A stretch of DNA of 64,000 nt, from assembly GCA_021018995.1 (NCBI GenBank), contig CM037587.1:89711251-89775250 (forward strand), given 5' to 3'. The DNA comes from Chloranthus sessilifolius (Eukaryota; Streptophyta; Magnoliopsida; Chloranthales; Chloranthaceae). The stretch's first letter is position 1; every line of letters starts with the position of its first letter. Under the pieces are notes generated by a model. It was not told the origin of the DNA, did no database searches, and saw only the letters and a list, made by a program, of their open reading frames with translations. Position numbers and translations under genes: made by a program. Shown piece by piece: positions 11,182 through 22,927 of this stretch.

Positions 11182-12627
11182 TGACCAGTCATAGAATATA
11201 CCATTTTACCACCATTAACTTAGTGATGCGAGGACTTAGTTTGCGACTAAAAAGTTAATGGTGTGCAAAAATTAAGAAAAATCAATAAAATAGAGTCAAA
11301 GTGTTAATTTTCGTCAAAATGAACTCAAAAGGCAGTAAAAAAGATGATTGGAAGAAAAAGACGATTGAGTGTTGTTGCTGAAGAAGAGAAATGAGAATTT
11401 ACGATTCTTGAAAAGATGATTCTTCAGGAGACGTTCAAAAAGCTAAGTGATACAAAGAAGACAACAAAGAATCATAAATAGAAATCATCAATAGGAAGCT
11501 GTGTTAAAAGATAGAAAATCATGATTTACGATTTTCCAGAGAAAGCTATAATAGAAGGAAATCGTGATTTATGATTTAACAGAAAGAAAGCCTATTGCTG
11601 CTGCTAATCATGTGACTTACACCGACATGCATATAATTAGAAGATCTTTTAAAGAAGAAGTCTGGTGAATCACAGATCTAAGAAGATTGATGAAGATAAA
11701 CTCTTAGAAGGACTCTGCTGCTGAAAATAAGGAGAACAATCCAGAAGACATCAACTATTAAAGCATGGAAAGATAAAAGTAGAAGTAGAGATATAATAGG
11801 ATACTTTTATTTTTGTAGTTTCTTTTATTAGAATTAGGAGTTTTGTAAATCAACCCCTTATGATCTAAAAATTAAAAGGGCTTGGTATAGGAAAGAAATT
11901 CCCAGTGTCAATTGACAACTGAGGTTGTGTTTTCTTCTGATCATTAGATTAGTTTAGTTTAGATATCCAAGGTTCCTCGATCACAATTGACGACTGGGAT
12001 TGAGAGCTGGAAAATTAGAGTAGATATCTGTAGTTTCTCAAAAGCAATTGACGACTGCGGCTGAGGGGTGAGAGATATATTTTTATTGCTTTCTAGTTTA
12101 GATTTATTTTATTGTAATTTACTACTTTGTAAACATCTTCAGATTTTAATTTGAATTGACGAATTAGGTTGAAATTTGCAGATTAGTGTAATGGTTTTTA
12201 TTTTTCATCTTTTATTTTCTAGAATTTGATTGACGCCAAAATTTTTGGTAGATTAAAGATTAGATTAAATCTATATTGAATGATGCTAGTTTTTCATTGA
12301 CGCCCAAATGCTAGAAGATTGAGATATAGAGAAATGATATTTTAAATTTGTAAGTATCCGATAGCTGAAGATTGTGATTGATGACCACAATTTGAAGGAG
12401 GATTTAGAATTTATTTTCTATAATTTAGTTTAAGTAACCATTCTTTATTCGTATTTCTCAAGTATTTTAGGATCTTAAAAGATAAATATAAGTTTTCAAA
12501 AAATTAACATATATATGTACAATATAAAACATATCTTCGTGGGAACGATCCTATACTAGCTCTACAATTTTCATTGTGCTTTTGCAATAGGTTAAGACTT
12601 AATTAGATACATATAACCAGCGAATCA
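11182..12627 (+). repeat. B 5' LTR
   Basis: A 1446-bp LTR from TGACCAGTCA to AGCGAATCA. It is nearly collinear with the 3' LTR. It contains several copies of an AATTGACGACT-like motif (for example near 11911, 11987, 12050 and 12153), each next to the words CTGAG, TTGAG or GATTG. Confidence 0.93.
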
Positions 12628-12633
12628 AGTTTT

Positions 12634-12651
12634 TGGCATTGTTGCTAAGGA
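12634..12651 (+). other. B primer-binding site (Asp tRNA type, decayed)
   Basis: TGGCATTGTTGCTAAGGA lies six bases after the LTR end. The usual Athila and related site is TGGCGCCGTTGCCGGGGA, complementary to Asp tRNA. The differences are all C-to-T or G-to-A. Confidence 0.8.
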
Positions 12652-13262
12652 TAATGTTTTATATTATATTTATATTAATTTAAGAAAATGAGTATTTGTC
12701 TTTCTCTTTTTATATTTCTTTAAATTTTTTATTTTTTGATCACTTCTTAAGCTTTTATAGGTTTAATCGGAGTAGCGAATCAAAGGTTCAACACTTTTGC
12801 TGGCCACAGAAATTTGAGGCTCAGATTTGTCTCTCTCCCTACCTTCTAAAAACAAATTCTTTTTTTTATATATCATATTTTATTAAAGATGCAAGGCCGT
12901 GATAAAACATCTTGGCCGAATCTTAATAAGACTCATCCCCCAATGGAGTTTCAAACTACTCCTTGGTATCCAGCTATGTTGGAGACAGAGCAGGCCTTTG
13001 CCTCTCAGTGGGGTAGTGTTGAGAATTCTTATAATTTTCAGTGGGACAAACCTTCTGGCTTCCCAAGGGTAACCCAATAAGAATTATCTTATACATACGC
13101 ATAACATTCTCTGAATCCACAGCAGATATAGCCCATACTCATATTTTGCACAACAGCCATATCCTCAGAATGGGAACGATGGTGCTACTATGATCCAAAT
13201 CCTCCAGGACTTGCAACAACATGCGCACCATTGCTCTAGGGAATTAGCGCACCACAACAGTC
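12652..13262 (+). pseudogene. gag: B gag remnant
   Basis: Only about 600 bp separate the primer site from the protease, too little for an Athila gag, which is normally well over a kilobase. A 63-residue open stretch (12889-13080; WYPAMLETEQAFASQWGS) and a tyrosine/proline-rich stretch after it could be the gag C-terminal region. No zinc knuckle or capsid motif is recognisable. The likely explanation is an internal deletion. Confidence 0.5.
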
Positions 13263-13676
13263 TTGCAAGCGAGAACTCCGTCCAAGCTTAAGGATCCTGG
13301 TGTGCCTACAATTCTATATATCATAGGCAATCATGCAATAAATAAAGCACTTATGGATTTGGGAGCCAGCGTAAATCTACTACCATACTCTGTCTACGAA
13401 AATTTGGGACTAGGAGATATGAGGCCTACTTTGGTAACTCTTCAGTTAGTCGATAGATCAGAAAGAAGGCCTGTAGGAATTATTGAAGATGTAATAGTTG
13501 GGGTCGACAAATTTATTTTTCCTGTCGATTTCCTAGTGTTAGATATGGAACCGAATTCAAAATCTCTAACACAAATTTCCGTTATACTTGGTAGACCATT
13601 CTTGGCTACGACCAATGCATGTATAAACTGTAAAACTGGGGTAATGAAAGTTTCTTTTGGAGATATGTCAATTTAA
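13263..13676 (+). pseudogene. pol: B aspartic protease domain
   Basis: A retroviral-type aspartic protease that would cleave the Gag-Pol polyprotein. A 137-residue frame is still open. The flap/active-site block is ALMDLGASVNLLPYSVYENL, with DLGA typical of the Athila group. LQLVDRSERRPVGIIEDVIV follows, then VDFLVLDME and VILGRPFLATT, the usual ILGRPFL block. It ends in a TAA just before the RT linker, so it is not fused in frame to RT in this copy. Confidence 0.88.
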
Positions 13677-15480
13677 TTAAGCCGCAGCCAACCAAATGGC
13701 TTCAATAGATGAGGAATGCTTCAGCATAGATGAAATTGAAGAATTAGAAGAGGAAGCATTACCTCTAGTCTTATCAAAGGATGCGCTTCAGACTGCATTG
13801 TAGTATACGGACTTGGAAGAACCGGACAACCAACTAAAGGAAGTGATTTATCTGGTGGACACTTCTATCTATGAACTTCAATCCAAGACTTGGAAACCAT
13901 GGATAGAGCCTTTGCTCGTTATTTCTAATGAACCATTAGAACCATCTATCCAAAAAGCACCATCCTTGGATTTGAAACTACTTCCTGATATCCTTAAATA
14001 TGCTTTTCTTAGGCCTAACGAAACTTTCTCGGTAATTATTTCATCCGCTCTTAACAAGAAACAAGAGAGTAGGTTGTTAGCCACACTTGTAAAGTATAAG
14101 CGTGCAATAGGATGAATTGTCACTAACCTTAAAGGACATGACCCCCCGACATGTATGCATCGTATTCATTTGGAGGACAATGAAAAAATTGCGCGAGAAT
14201 GCCAGCGATGGTTAAATCCAAATATGAGGGAAGTTGTTCAAAAGGAAATCGTGAAACTAGTAGACGCAGGTATTATTTACCCGATTTCTGACAGTGAGTG
14301 GGTGAGTCCCATCTAGGTAGTCCCAAAGAAATTTGGGATTACTGTGAAAGAAAATGTAGCCGGTAAATTGGTACCATTATGCGAAACCACAGGGTAGCAT
14401 GTATGTATTGACTATCGGAAGCTTAACTTAATGACCCACAAAGACCATTTTCCATTACCCTTCATTTACCAAGTTTTGGAAAAACTTGCTGGCCAGGAGT
14501 ATATTTACTTTCTAGACGGATATTCAGGGTATAATCAAGTTCTGATTTACCTAGAAGACCAAAAGAAGACTACCTTTATGTGTCCTTTTGGAACGTTTGC
14601 TTATTGTCGCATGCCCTTTGGGTTATGTAATGCCCATGCAACATTCTAAAGATGCATGATGGCAATCTTTTCTGACATGATAGACAAGTTTTTGAAGTAT
14701 TCATGAATGACTTTTCGGTATTTGGCTAAACTTTCGATTCTTGTCTTGATCATCTTGCCCTCATCTTAGAAAGATGAGAAGAAACTAATCTAGTATAAGT
14801 TGGGAGAAGAGTCATTTTATGGTTCAAGAAGGCATTGACTTCGGTCATATTGTCTCTAAAAGAGGAATAAAAGTTGGCAAGGCCAAAATCTACGTAATAG
14901 CGAATCTACCTCCACCAACTTCGGTGCGGCAGATTCGATCTTTTCTTGTCCATGCCGGGTTCTATCGTCGGTTCATCAAAGATTTTTCAAAAATCTCGAG
15001 ACCACTATGTCATCTACTAGAGAATGATGTACCCTTCAATTTCAGCCATACCTGTCTTGACGCATTTAACAAGCTTAAGGCACTTCTTTCATCTGTACCA
15101 AGTATTCAGCCTCCTGACTACTTCCTACCATTTGAAATAATGTGTGACGCCTCCGATCATGCAATAGGCGCAGTCCTAAGGCAGCGGAAAGACAAGGTCC
15201 CACATGTAATTTACTATTCGAGCCGCACCTTGATAGAAGCTCAGGTGAACTACACCACCACTGAGAAGGAGCTTCTAGCTATCGTATTTGCACTAGACAA
15301 ATTTTCATAAGTACCTATTGGGATCAAAGATCATCATCTTCTCTTATCACTCCGCAGTAAAATTCTTACTATAAAAAAAGGAGGCCAAGTCGAGACTAAT
15401 TACGTAGATCCTACTTTTACAGGAATTTAACTTCGAAATCAAAGATAAAAAAGGAGTTGAGAATGTGGTGGCTGACCATC
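13677..15480 (+). pseudogene. pol: B reverse transcriptase and RNase H
   Basis: Fragments of RT are recognisable in order: VQKEIVKLVDAGIIYPISDS (about 14235), VCIDYRKLNLMTHKDHFPLP (about 14401), FLDGYSGYNQV, KKTTFMCPFGTFAYCRMPFG, then the catalytic region near 14690, read as EVFMNDFSVFG. The first catalytic Asp of the usual FMDDFS is Asn here. RT thumb and RNase H are in a 163-residue frame at 14819-15310 (FYRRFIKDFSKISRPL, FEIMCDASDHAIGAVL, YTTTEKELLAIVFALDKF). Stops and frameshifts separate the pieces. A tether to integrase (VVADHLSRIE, about 15465) follows. Confidence 0.9.
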
Positions 15481-15715
15481 TGTCTAGAATAGAAATGCCC
15501 GAAACTATCAATAACGAATCTCTGCATGATACTTTTCCAAATGAGAAACTTTTTGCCATCCAAGCAATAATACCATGGTATGTCAACATCATGAACTATC
15601 TGGCGACAGGTAAGATTCCCCCAGCCTGGTCCAAGCAAGAAAAGTATATTTCTTTTCTAATGTCAAATATTATATTTGGGAGGATCCCGACCTATTCAAA
15701 ATATGCCTAGACCTG

Positions 15716-16866
15716 ATAATTAGGAAATGTGTCCCCGACGGTGACACCCATAATACCTTGCAATTCTGCCACACCTATGCTTGTGGGGGCCACTTCGGAG
15801 GAATAAAAATGACTACCAAAGTGCTATAATTAGGGTTTGATTGCCCATCACTATTTAAGGATGCCCATAATTTTTGCTAGGCCTACGATCGGTGTCAGAA
15901 GTCAGGAGCCACGTCCCGAAGGAACATAATGCCCCTCCAACCAATTTTGGTTGCAGAACCTTTTGACGTATGGGGCATAGATTTCATGGGTCATTTTCCA
16001 CCTTCCTTCGGAGTCACATATATACTTGGAGCCGTTTACTATGTATCAAAATGGGTGGAAGTGACGGCCACAAAAATAAATGATCATAAGGTGGTAATCT
16101 CTTTCCTCAGGGAAACTATATTTGCACGATTTGGACCCCACAGGTTAATATAAGTGATGGGGGAAGCCATTTTTGCAACAGGTATTTTGAGAGCTTGCTC
16201 AAGAAATACGGTGTCACTCACAAAATCGCAACTCCCTATCACCCACAAATAAGTGGGCAAGTTGAGGTTTCCAATCGAGAAATAAAGAAGAATTTGGAAA
16301 GAACTGTACGACTCGATAGGAAAGACTGGTCCCTGAGATTACATGATGCCCTGTGGGCATACATAACGGCCTATAAAACACCTATTGGCATGTCTCCTTT
16401 TCGACTAGTGTACCGGAGAGCTTGCCATTTACCTGTGGAACTAGAATATAGAGATCTATGGGCCATCAAAGCATTGAACTTCGAGTTGGAGGCATCCGAC
16501 AAACAACGAAAACTTGAGCTTAACGAACTTGAGGAACTTCGCAATGATGCCTACCATAACACTCGGATTTATAAGGCCAAAACCAAGGCATTCCATGATA
16601 AACATATTCTGAGAAAGAGTTTTGAGCTGACCAACAAGTTTGGCTATATGATTCAAGGTTAAAATTATTCCCAGGAAAATTGCAGAGTTTTTGGGACGAA
16701 CCTTATAATGTTGTAGAAGCATTCCCCCACAGGGTTGTGACCATCTAGGATCCCAATGACAGCCATACGTTTAAGGTTAATGGGCAGAGGCTCAAACAGA
16801 TAGTATCATTGGAAGCAAAAGGGACAGTGGCCATTTTGTCATTAAAAGACCTAAAATATGTCTGAT
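15716..16866 (+). pseudogene. pol: B integrase
   Basis: DDE integrase that would insert the cDNA. The H2C2 zinc finger can be followed across stops (CHTYACGGHFGG and AYDRCQKSG, 15765-15905). The core has the first Asp in FDVWGIDFMGHFP (about 15965), a second in ISDGGSHFC (about 16150, frame broken) and the Glu in [11 protein letters not shown] (about 16258). The C-terminal part reads [20 protein letters not shown], then [10 protein letters not shown] and [13 protein letters not shown] (16660-16740). A 155-residue stretch at 16195-16662 is uninterrupted. Part of the C-terminal region recurs at 19130-19290. Confidence 0.88.
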
Positions 16867-17284
16867 ATTTCCCCGAGCATTGTCAAGCTACCAATTCAGC
16901 TGTAGCAGTATTGTGTATGCTAATTAGGTGTAATCATAGTAAATGTCATAGTAAAATATATTATTAGGATATTAAAATAATTATATTACTAGGTATGATT
17001 TCTTATACCAAATAAGTTCTCCCATTAAAAATCATAGTGATTACGATTGATGAGAGAATAGGTCGTTTGAGCCTGCGTATTTCGTTATAGATAGAGAGCA
17101 ATCGCCGATGACCAAAGCGTCACCTCGATTCCCACTGCGCAGCCATGACTAATCAAGGAGTTAATAACACCACCAACCAATTCACATTCTTCAACACCAG
17201 CCATAATACATATTTATGGTGACTGTTCATATCCCTTGGCTATAAATTTACTTTCCTTTCCATTCCATCTCCAACACTCTTGCC
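16867..17284 (+). other. B region between integrase and the small frame
   Basis: No coding frame. It ends with a good TATA-like box, TATAAATT at 17241-17248, 37 bases before an ATG in a strong context (GCCATGG). Confidence 0.5.
17241..17248 (+). promoter_or_regulatory. TATA-like box before the small B frame
   Basis: TATAAATT, preceded by CTTGGC and followed by a pyrimidine-rich leader (TTTCCTTTCCATTCC) to the ATG at 17285. The layout matches a plant core promoter; activity is inferred only. Confidence 0.45.
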
Positions 17285-17491
17285 ATGGCTAAACCATCAA
17301 GTTGGTCAGAGATTTCTGAGGCATTCGAGAGCCTTCTCCAGCGCGAGGCTAAAGCCATCTCTGCACTCCTAGAAGAAAGGAGACGACTAATTGATGAATT
17401 TATATCCCTCCTTCCCAAACCAGAAATTGCTGACGAAACACCACCTCCTCCCAAATGTCAGAAATCTTCTCCATCAACACCCTCTTCTTGA
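17285..17491 (+). CDS. Small open frame of element B, unknown function
   Basis: A 68-residue frame with an ATG in plant-type context (GCCATGGCT). Residues 5-45 are helical and charged (EAFESLLQREAKAIS, LLEERRRLIDEF), likely a short coiled coil. The rest is Pro/Ser-rich (ETPPPPKCQKSSPSTPSS) and ends in a TGA. A TATA-like box lies upstream. Athila-type elements carry an extra reading frame after integrase, and this could be the start of it. The solo A LTR was inserted 25 bp downstream of its stop. I do not recognise a conserved domain and cannot say if it is expressed. Confidence 0.45.
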   Translation: MAKPSSWSEISEAFESLLQREAKAISALLEERRRLIDEFISLLPKPEIADETPPPPKCQKSSPSTPSS

Positions 17492-17515
17492 CCCCTTTTT
17501 TTCCTTTTCTATTAG

Positions 17516-19105
17516 TGTGCAACCATGGATTCTCTCGTACCCGTCGCGGCAATGCACTCACGATGGAATAAATGTAGAGTCACCACCCGGTGCTTTTGGT
17601 GACCTGAGAAACCTTTAAATCAATATTTTAAGCACCGAAGTACTAAATATGACTCTGATTTACCAATTTTTACCAAAGACTCTAGGGTTGGGGCTTCGGT
17701 TATCGATCAGGAAGGGTTTAGGCACCTGATCAACCAGCACGTAGCGGTCTCTATCTATGGCGAAAATAAAAAATAAATGGGCGGAGCTTCCCCTTGCCCG
17801 AAGGCAATACGGTCTTATCAAGCTTTGAGCCAAACTGAAATTTTGGCGGCGTAACGGCTTCAATCCTTGGACGGAGGAAACATCAAGAAGGTAGAGGAAG
17901 AGAGGGTTGAGCCAGAGCTCATGGGCCCTTGTTGCACCATGGAAGACCTTCGCTTCGACATGCTTCCGATGGCTTTAAATGGCTTAAGAGGTAGGGGAAT
18001 GGGTTCTAATGCTAGGATTCGGTAGATGGGAAGTGTAGGATGAAGCTAGGGACTAATCTTGACTAAAAAGGGGTGATCTAATGGTTGAAATGGATTGAAA
18101 GGGGTGAACTAAACATGCTGGAATTCTGGTTGAAAAATGCAATGTAAAATGGAACTTTCTCTCACTAGGGCTCTCTCTCTTAAGCTCAACTTTCCACCTT
18201 AATTTTTCAACCCTTTGGGAAGAGGGGGGGCCTCTATATTTATAGAGAAGAGGTGGGTTAGATAGTTACTTAAGAGCTAATTGGTTTAGCAATTAGGTAA
18301 TGCTCCATCTATGGTTTTCTAGGTTTTTAGGGTCCTAGGGGTTTGGGGAACCGATTTCAATGACAGATGATGGGGTGAGACCATAGGTGACTTAAGAGTT
18401 GTATATAAGCTCAAAGGGGGTGCAACCAACCTTAAGACACCCACCTCAACCAAGGGGATGGTCAAAAGGTCAAACCTGATGAATGAATTTCAAGTATTTG
18501 ATGACAGTTACTGTAGCTAAGCTGGGCGTATATATTACATACGCCCAGTTTATGTATAGTGATTTTCATGAAAACCAGGGGAGATCTGAGAAGGTGGGTG
18601 TCCGTGGTGGGCCCTACCTATGCTGGGCGTATGTATTATGTACGCCCGGCCAAATTTGGCCCAAAAATGTCAGACATATAAAATATATACGCCTAACCAA
18701 AATGTGGCCAAATTTGTTGGGCGTATCTAATACATACGCCTGAGCAAAAGTTATGATTTTATGTAAAACTTTAATCAGCCATAACTTTCGAACCATAACT
18801 CCAAATTGGGTGATCTTTGGCTTGCTGGAAAGCTGGAGAAGTCCTCCTTCCAATGGTATGTGGCTCATCCTCGGCAGTGGTCTGTGTAAAAGTTTGTAGC
18901 TCTCCTCCCATCAATTGCTCATAAGGGTTCAAGTTGAGTCTGGGATGGGATCCTAGGGTTTAGGGATGATCTCTAAGGGTTTGGGGGATGGTTCTAAAGG
19001 GTTCAGGGTGATTCCTAAAGGTTCGGAGTGCCATCGGAAGCACAAGAGTACATCTCTCTCGGAGTACAGATTGATCGGGTCTTTGGCCGAATTTGGGTGT
19101 CTACA
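17516..19105 (-). mobile_element. Solo LTR of family A inside B
   Basis: A 1590-bp LTR whose minus strand begins TGTAGACACCC and ends GGTTGCACA, like A1. No primer site or internal sequence adjoins it. The flanks ATTAG (17511-17515) and ATTGG (19106-19110) are a target duplication with one transition. A TATA box (minus strand CTATAAATATAG) is at 18233-18244. Confidence 0.92.
18523..18742. repeat. Palindrome array in the solo A LTR
   Basis: Copies start at 18523/18524, 18624, 18671 (degraded) and 18718; the last three are 47 bp apart. The arms are TGGGCGTATG and CATACGCCCA, unlike the GGCGCAAC arms of A1/A3. The first copy sits in a longer imperfect palindrome (ACTGTAGCTAAG on the left, TATGTATAGTGA on the right). 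Confidence 0.88.
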
Positions 19106-19129
19106 ATTGGACGCGGGCAATAAAATTTT

Positions 19130-19290
19130 GGTTAGAAGCTGAGGAGCGATCCTTATCGAAGACAAATTTTTTGCCTCGAACGTTGGGACAAACCATATAA
19201 TGTTGTAGAAGCATTCCCCCACGAGGCTGTGACCATCCAGGATCCCAACGACAGCCATACATTTAAGGTTACTGCCAGTGTCGTAGATAG
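19130..19290 (+). pseudogene. Second copy of the B integrase C-terminus
   Basis: It repeats the end of the B integrase: [20 protein letters not shown] and PNDSHTFKV match 16690-16780 with few changes. It lies on the far side of the small frame and the solo LTR. It may mark a template switch, or an older tandem copy collapsed into this one. Confidence 0.8.
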
Positions 19291-21454
19291 TGTGTCTATA
19301 TTTTTCCTAAGATTATTTCTTTTGATGTAATTAGTTTTTAATTTCTATTTATAGTTTTCTTTCCTTTACGTTGTAAATATTCCATGAATATATGAAGTTT
19401 TCTTTTTTACTAACTTTCTAATGTAGTTAATGTTTCTAATTTTTCTTTCATATTTTTTATTATTGATACTCTGAGAGTAAGCCGAGGGTAATTTCTCTCA
19501 AGTTTGGGGGGAACATATATATTTGGTGATAGATTTTTTTCGGTACATTTCATAGCACAATCGATAATTTGTAAGTAAATTCTTTTTTTTATCCCTTATT
19601 TTTTTTGTGCCAATGAGGGCATTGTCCAATTTAAGTTTGGGGGGATATACATCTAGTGTATATATCAGTTTAAATTTTTGTAAATAATACTTTTATTTTT
19701 GCATAACTTTTAGATTTTATAGAATTTTTGCAGAGAAATTTTTTTTTTTTTTTTCAATTTTTAGTAGTTAGTTTAGAAATATATATGATATCAGAAATTG
19801 AAATTCAAAGAGAAATTATATATATATGATATCAGAAACCTAACGCTCCATCGTAGTAGAAGTTTAACAAATAAGAAATAGAACAGTTACAATTCATTGT
19901 TTAACTCTTTGAACACTGTATGAGATTGAATGTTTGAAACAATAAGTTGATTTAAACTGCAATATTTAGACTATTGTTTCAAGTTGTATAACCAGTGAGC
20001 TTTAGAGACTAATTTTTTCTTTCCTTGAGAGAGAAACTGCTATCTATTCAATTTAAATTCTATGAACTTCTCTACTGATCTATGAAAAATCTCATGTTAC
20101 TGAGCTTAGAATCAACATATTCTATGATTATGTTAACCTGATTTTTTTGTCTAGAACTATCTGTTAGAAACATGAAAACAATAAGGCATCAATGCTAGTA
20201 AATCGTGAAGATGATCAAAGACCATCTTTTGTTAACCAAAGCCAAAAAGCCAAAATCCTAAAAAAATTTACCCTTTGAACCCATATTAGAAGCCTAAATC
20301 GAATTTCTTTATACCAAAATTTATAAGCCCTTAACCATAAGTACTACCTAAAGTTTTCAACCTTTAACCCTTACATTTTCTAAAAGTTTTAGAATGTAAA
20401 AAAAGGGAAGAAAAGGGAGTGGAAGGAGTAAAAGCAAAAACAGAAAAGGGTATAGCTAAAGAAATAAAATAAAGAATATGGGAGACGAGGTGAAAAATCG
20501 TAAAAGACGATCTGGAAAGAAAAGAAAGAAAATTCGTGAAATACGCTTCTGCAAATCAATTGTAGAAATGGGATTTCCAAAATGAGAAAAATAAGAAGAA
20601 AAATGGGAAGAAGTTATCCAAATTAATGGATAGTTGCTGATACTTACAGAAGTAGAAAAGAAGAAAAAGATAAGAGAAAGAAGAACTAAATTCCCAGAAG
20701 TATTTTGAACCCTTTTCTACCTTTCTTTGAAACCTTCTGAAACACAAGGCCCTATTACAAGCCTAATGAATGACCTTTCTGATTTACGATTTGCAAAAGT
20801 ATAAGCCTAGTAGAGATATGAATAATAGATACTATGGATTATACGGGGAATCATATGAATAAAATAGATTATCTTTTCCATGAGATTACAAATTTTTGCA
20901 ATTTTCCACTCGCTGAATTCTTCTAAAATATTACTGTGAGAACCCAAAAATTTTGATATTTTTTTAGAGTATGTCAATAGTGAGAGTTTTTAAATGAAAG
21001 TATTTTCTAAATCTGTAGTTTCGAAAAGTTTATGAAGAATAAACTATTCACTAGTACACACACACTCCACGCTTTACAAAATCGAAATTATTGAGTTTTG
21101 ATCAAGGATAACTGTTAGGATGGAAAGTGATGGTTGAAGGAATCATATCTTTTAAAAATTTATAACAACCACGTGATGACTAATCTAATTAGTGTACAAA
21201 ATTAGTTTAGATTTTTAACCTTTTATTTCTTTTTATTTTGAAATTTTTAAAAAAAATCTAAAAATGTTTGAAGTTTGTAGGTAACTTCACTGAAAACCTA
21301 TAGGAGACTACAACTCCTCAACTAGGGATCACCTAGGGGTTTTTAAAGGCTTGTTGCATCTGCTAAATGCAATCGTGCTCCCTACAAAAGTGACATTTAA
21401 ATTTTTAGGTTAGAATAAGTTATATTTCTTTGTTTGCTAGGGACTAGCAAAGCA
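19291..21454 (+). other. B 3' untranslated region
   Basis: AT-rich with no credible frame. AAGTTTGGGGGG occurs at about 19499 and 19634, as well as in the final purine tract at 21457. A purine-rich stretch (about 20390-20720) has no coding signal. Confidence 0.7.
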
Positions 21455-21456
21455 TA

Positions 21457-21468
21457 AGTTTGGGGGTG
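21457..21468 (+). other. B polypurine tract
   Basis: AAGTTTGGGGGTG abuts the 3' LTR start (TGATCAAT at 21469). This is the usual primer site for plus-strand synthesis. Confidence 0.8.
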
Positions 21469-22922
21469 TGATCAATAACAAAATATACCATTTTACCACC
21501 CTTAACTTACTGATACTCGGACTTAGTTTGCTACTAATAAGTTAATGATGTAAAGAAATTAAGAAAAATCAGTAAATAGAGTCAAAGTATTAATTTTCGT
21601 TAAAATGAACTCAAAAAGTAGTAAAAAATACAATTGGAAGAAAAAAACGAATGAGCATTGTTGCTAAAGAAGAAAAATGAGAATTTACGATTCTTTAAAT
21701 GATGATTCTTCAGGAGACGTTCAAAAAGCTAAGCGATACAAAGAAGACAATAAAGAATCGTAAATAGAAATCGTCAATAGGAATCCGTGTTAAAAGATAG
21801 AAAATCGTGATTTATGATTTTTCAAAGAAAGCTACAATAGAAGAAGGAAATTGTGATTTACGATTTTACATAAGGAAAGCCTATTGTTGTTGATGATCAT
21901 GTGAGAACTTACACCACCATGCATATAATTAGAATATCTCTTAAAGAAGAAGTCTGGTAAATCGCGGATCTGACAAGATTGATGAAGATAAACTCTTAGA
22001 AGGAATCTGCTGTTAAAAATAAGGAGAACAATCTAGAAGGACATCAACTATTAAAGCAAGGAAAGATAAAAGTAGAAGGAGAGTTATATTTAGATACTTT
22101 TATTTTAGTAGTTTCTTTTATTAGAATTAGGGGATTTGTAAACCAACCCCTTATGATCTATAAATAGGAGGGCTTAGTATAGGAAAGAAATTCCCAGCAT
22201 CAATTGACAACTGAGGTTATGTTTTCTTCTTATCCTTAGAGTAGTTTAATATAGATATCTAAGGTTCCTCGATCACAATTGACGATTGGGATTGAGAGCT
22301 GAAAGATTAGAGTAGATATCTGTAGTTTCTCAGAAGCAATTGACGACTATGACTGAGCGGTGAAAGATATATTTTTATTGCTTTCTAATTTAGATTTATT
22401 TTATTACAATTTACTGCTTTATAAACATCTTCAAATTTTAATTTAAATTGATAACTCAGGTTGAAGTTTGCAGATTAGTGTAATAATTTTTATTTTCCAT
22501 CTTTGATTTTCTGAAATTTGATTGCCTCCCAAATTTCTGATAAATTAAAGATTAGATTAAATCTATATTGAATGATGCTAGCTTTTTATTGGCGCCCAAA
22601 TGCTAGAAGACTGAGATATAGTGGAACGGTATTTTAAATTTGTAAACGTCCGATAGCTGAAGATTGGGATTGACGATCAGAATCTGAAGGAGGATTTAGG
22701 ATTTATTTTCTGTAATTTAGTTTAAGTAATCATTCTTTATTCATATTTCTCAAGTAGTTTAGGATCTTAAAAGATAAATATATGTTTTCAGAAAACTAAT
22801 ATATATATATGTACAATATAAAACATATCTTCGTGGGATATGATCCTATACTAGCTCTATAATTTCCATTGTGCGCTTGCAATAGGTTAAGACTTAATTA
22901 AATACATATAACCAGTGAATCA
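21469..22922 (+). repeat. B 3' LTR
   Basis: A 1454-bp LTR from TGATCAATAAC to AGTGAATCA, followed by the target duplication GGTGT. It is collinear with 11182-12627. Confidence 0.93.
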
Positions 22923-22927
22923 GGTGT

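Larger units (their letters stand above)
11182..22922 (+). mobile_element. B: complete Athila-type Ty3/gypsy element
   Basis: Both LTRs are present (11182-12627 and 21469-22922), with a decayed Asp-tRNA-type primer site after the first and a purine tract before the second. A perfect 5-bp target duplication GGTGT lies at 11177-11181 and 22923-22927. Protease, RT, RNase H and integrase are in the usual gypsy order and resemble Athila (DLGASVNLLPYSVYENLGLG, PFGTFAYCRMPFGL, SSRTLIEAQVNYTTTEKELL). gag is mostly gone. A solo A LTR interrupts the region after integrase. Many stops show it is inactive, and the two LTRs differ at many positions. Confidence 0.92.
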
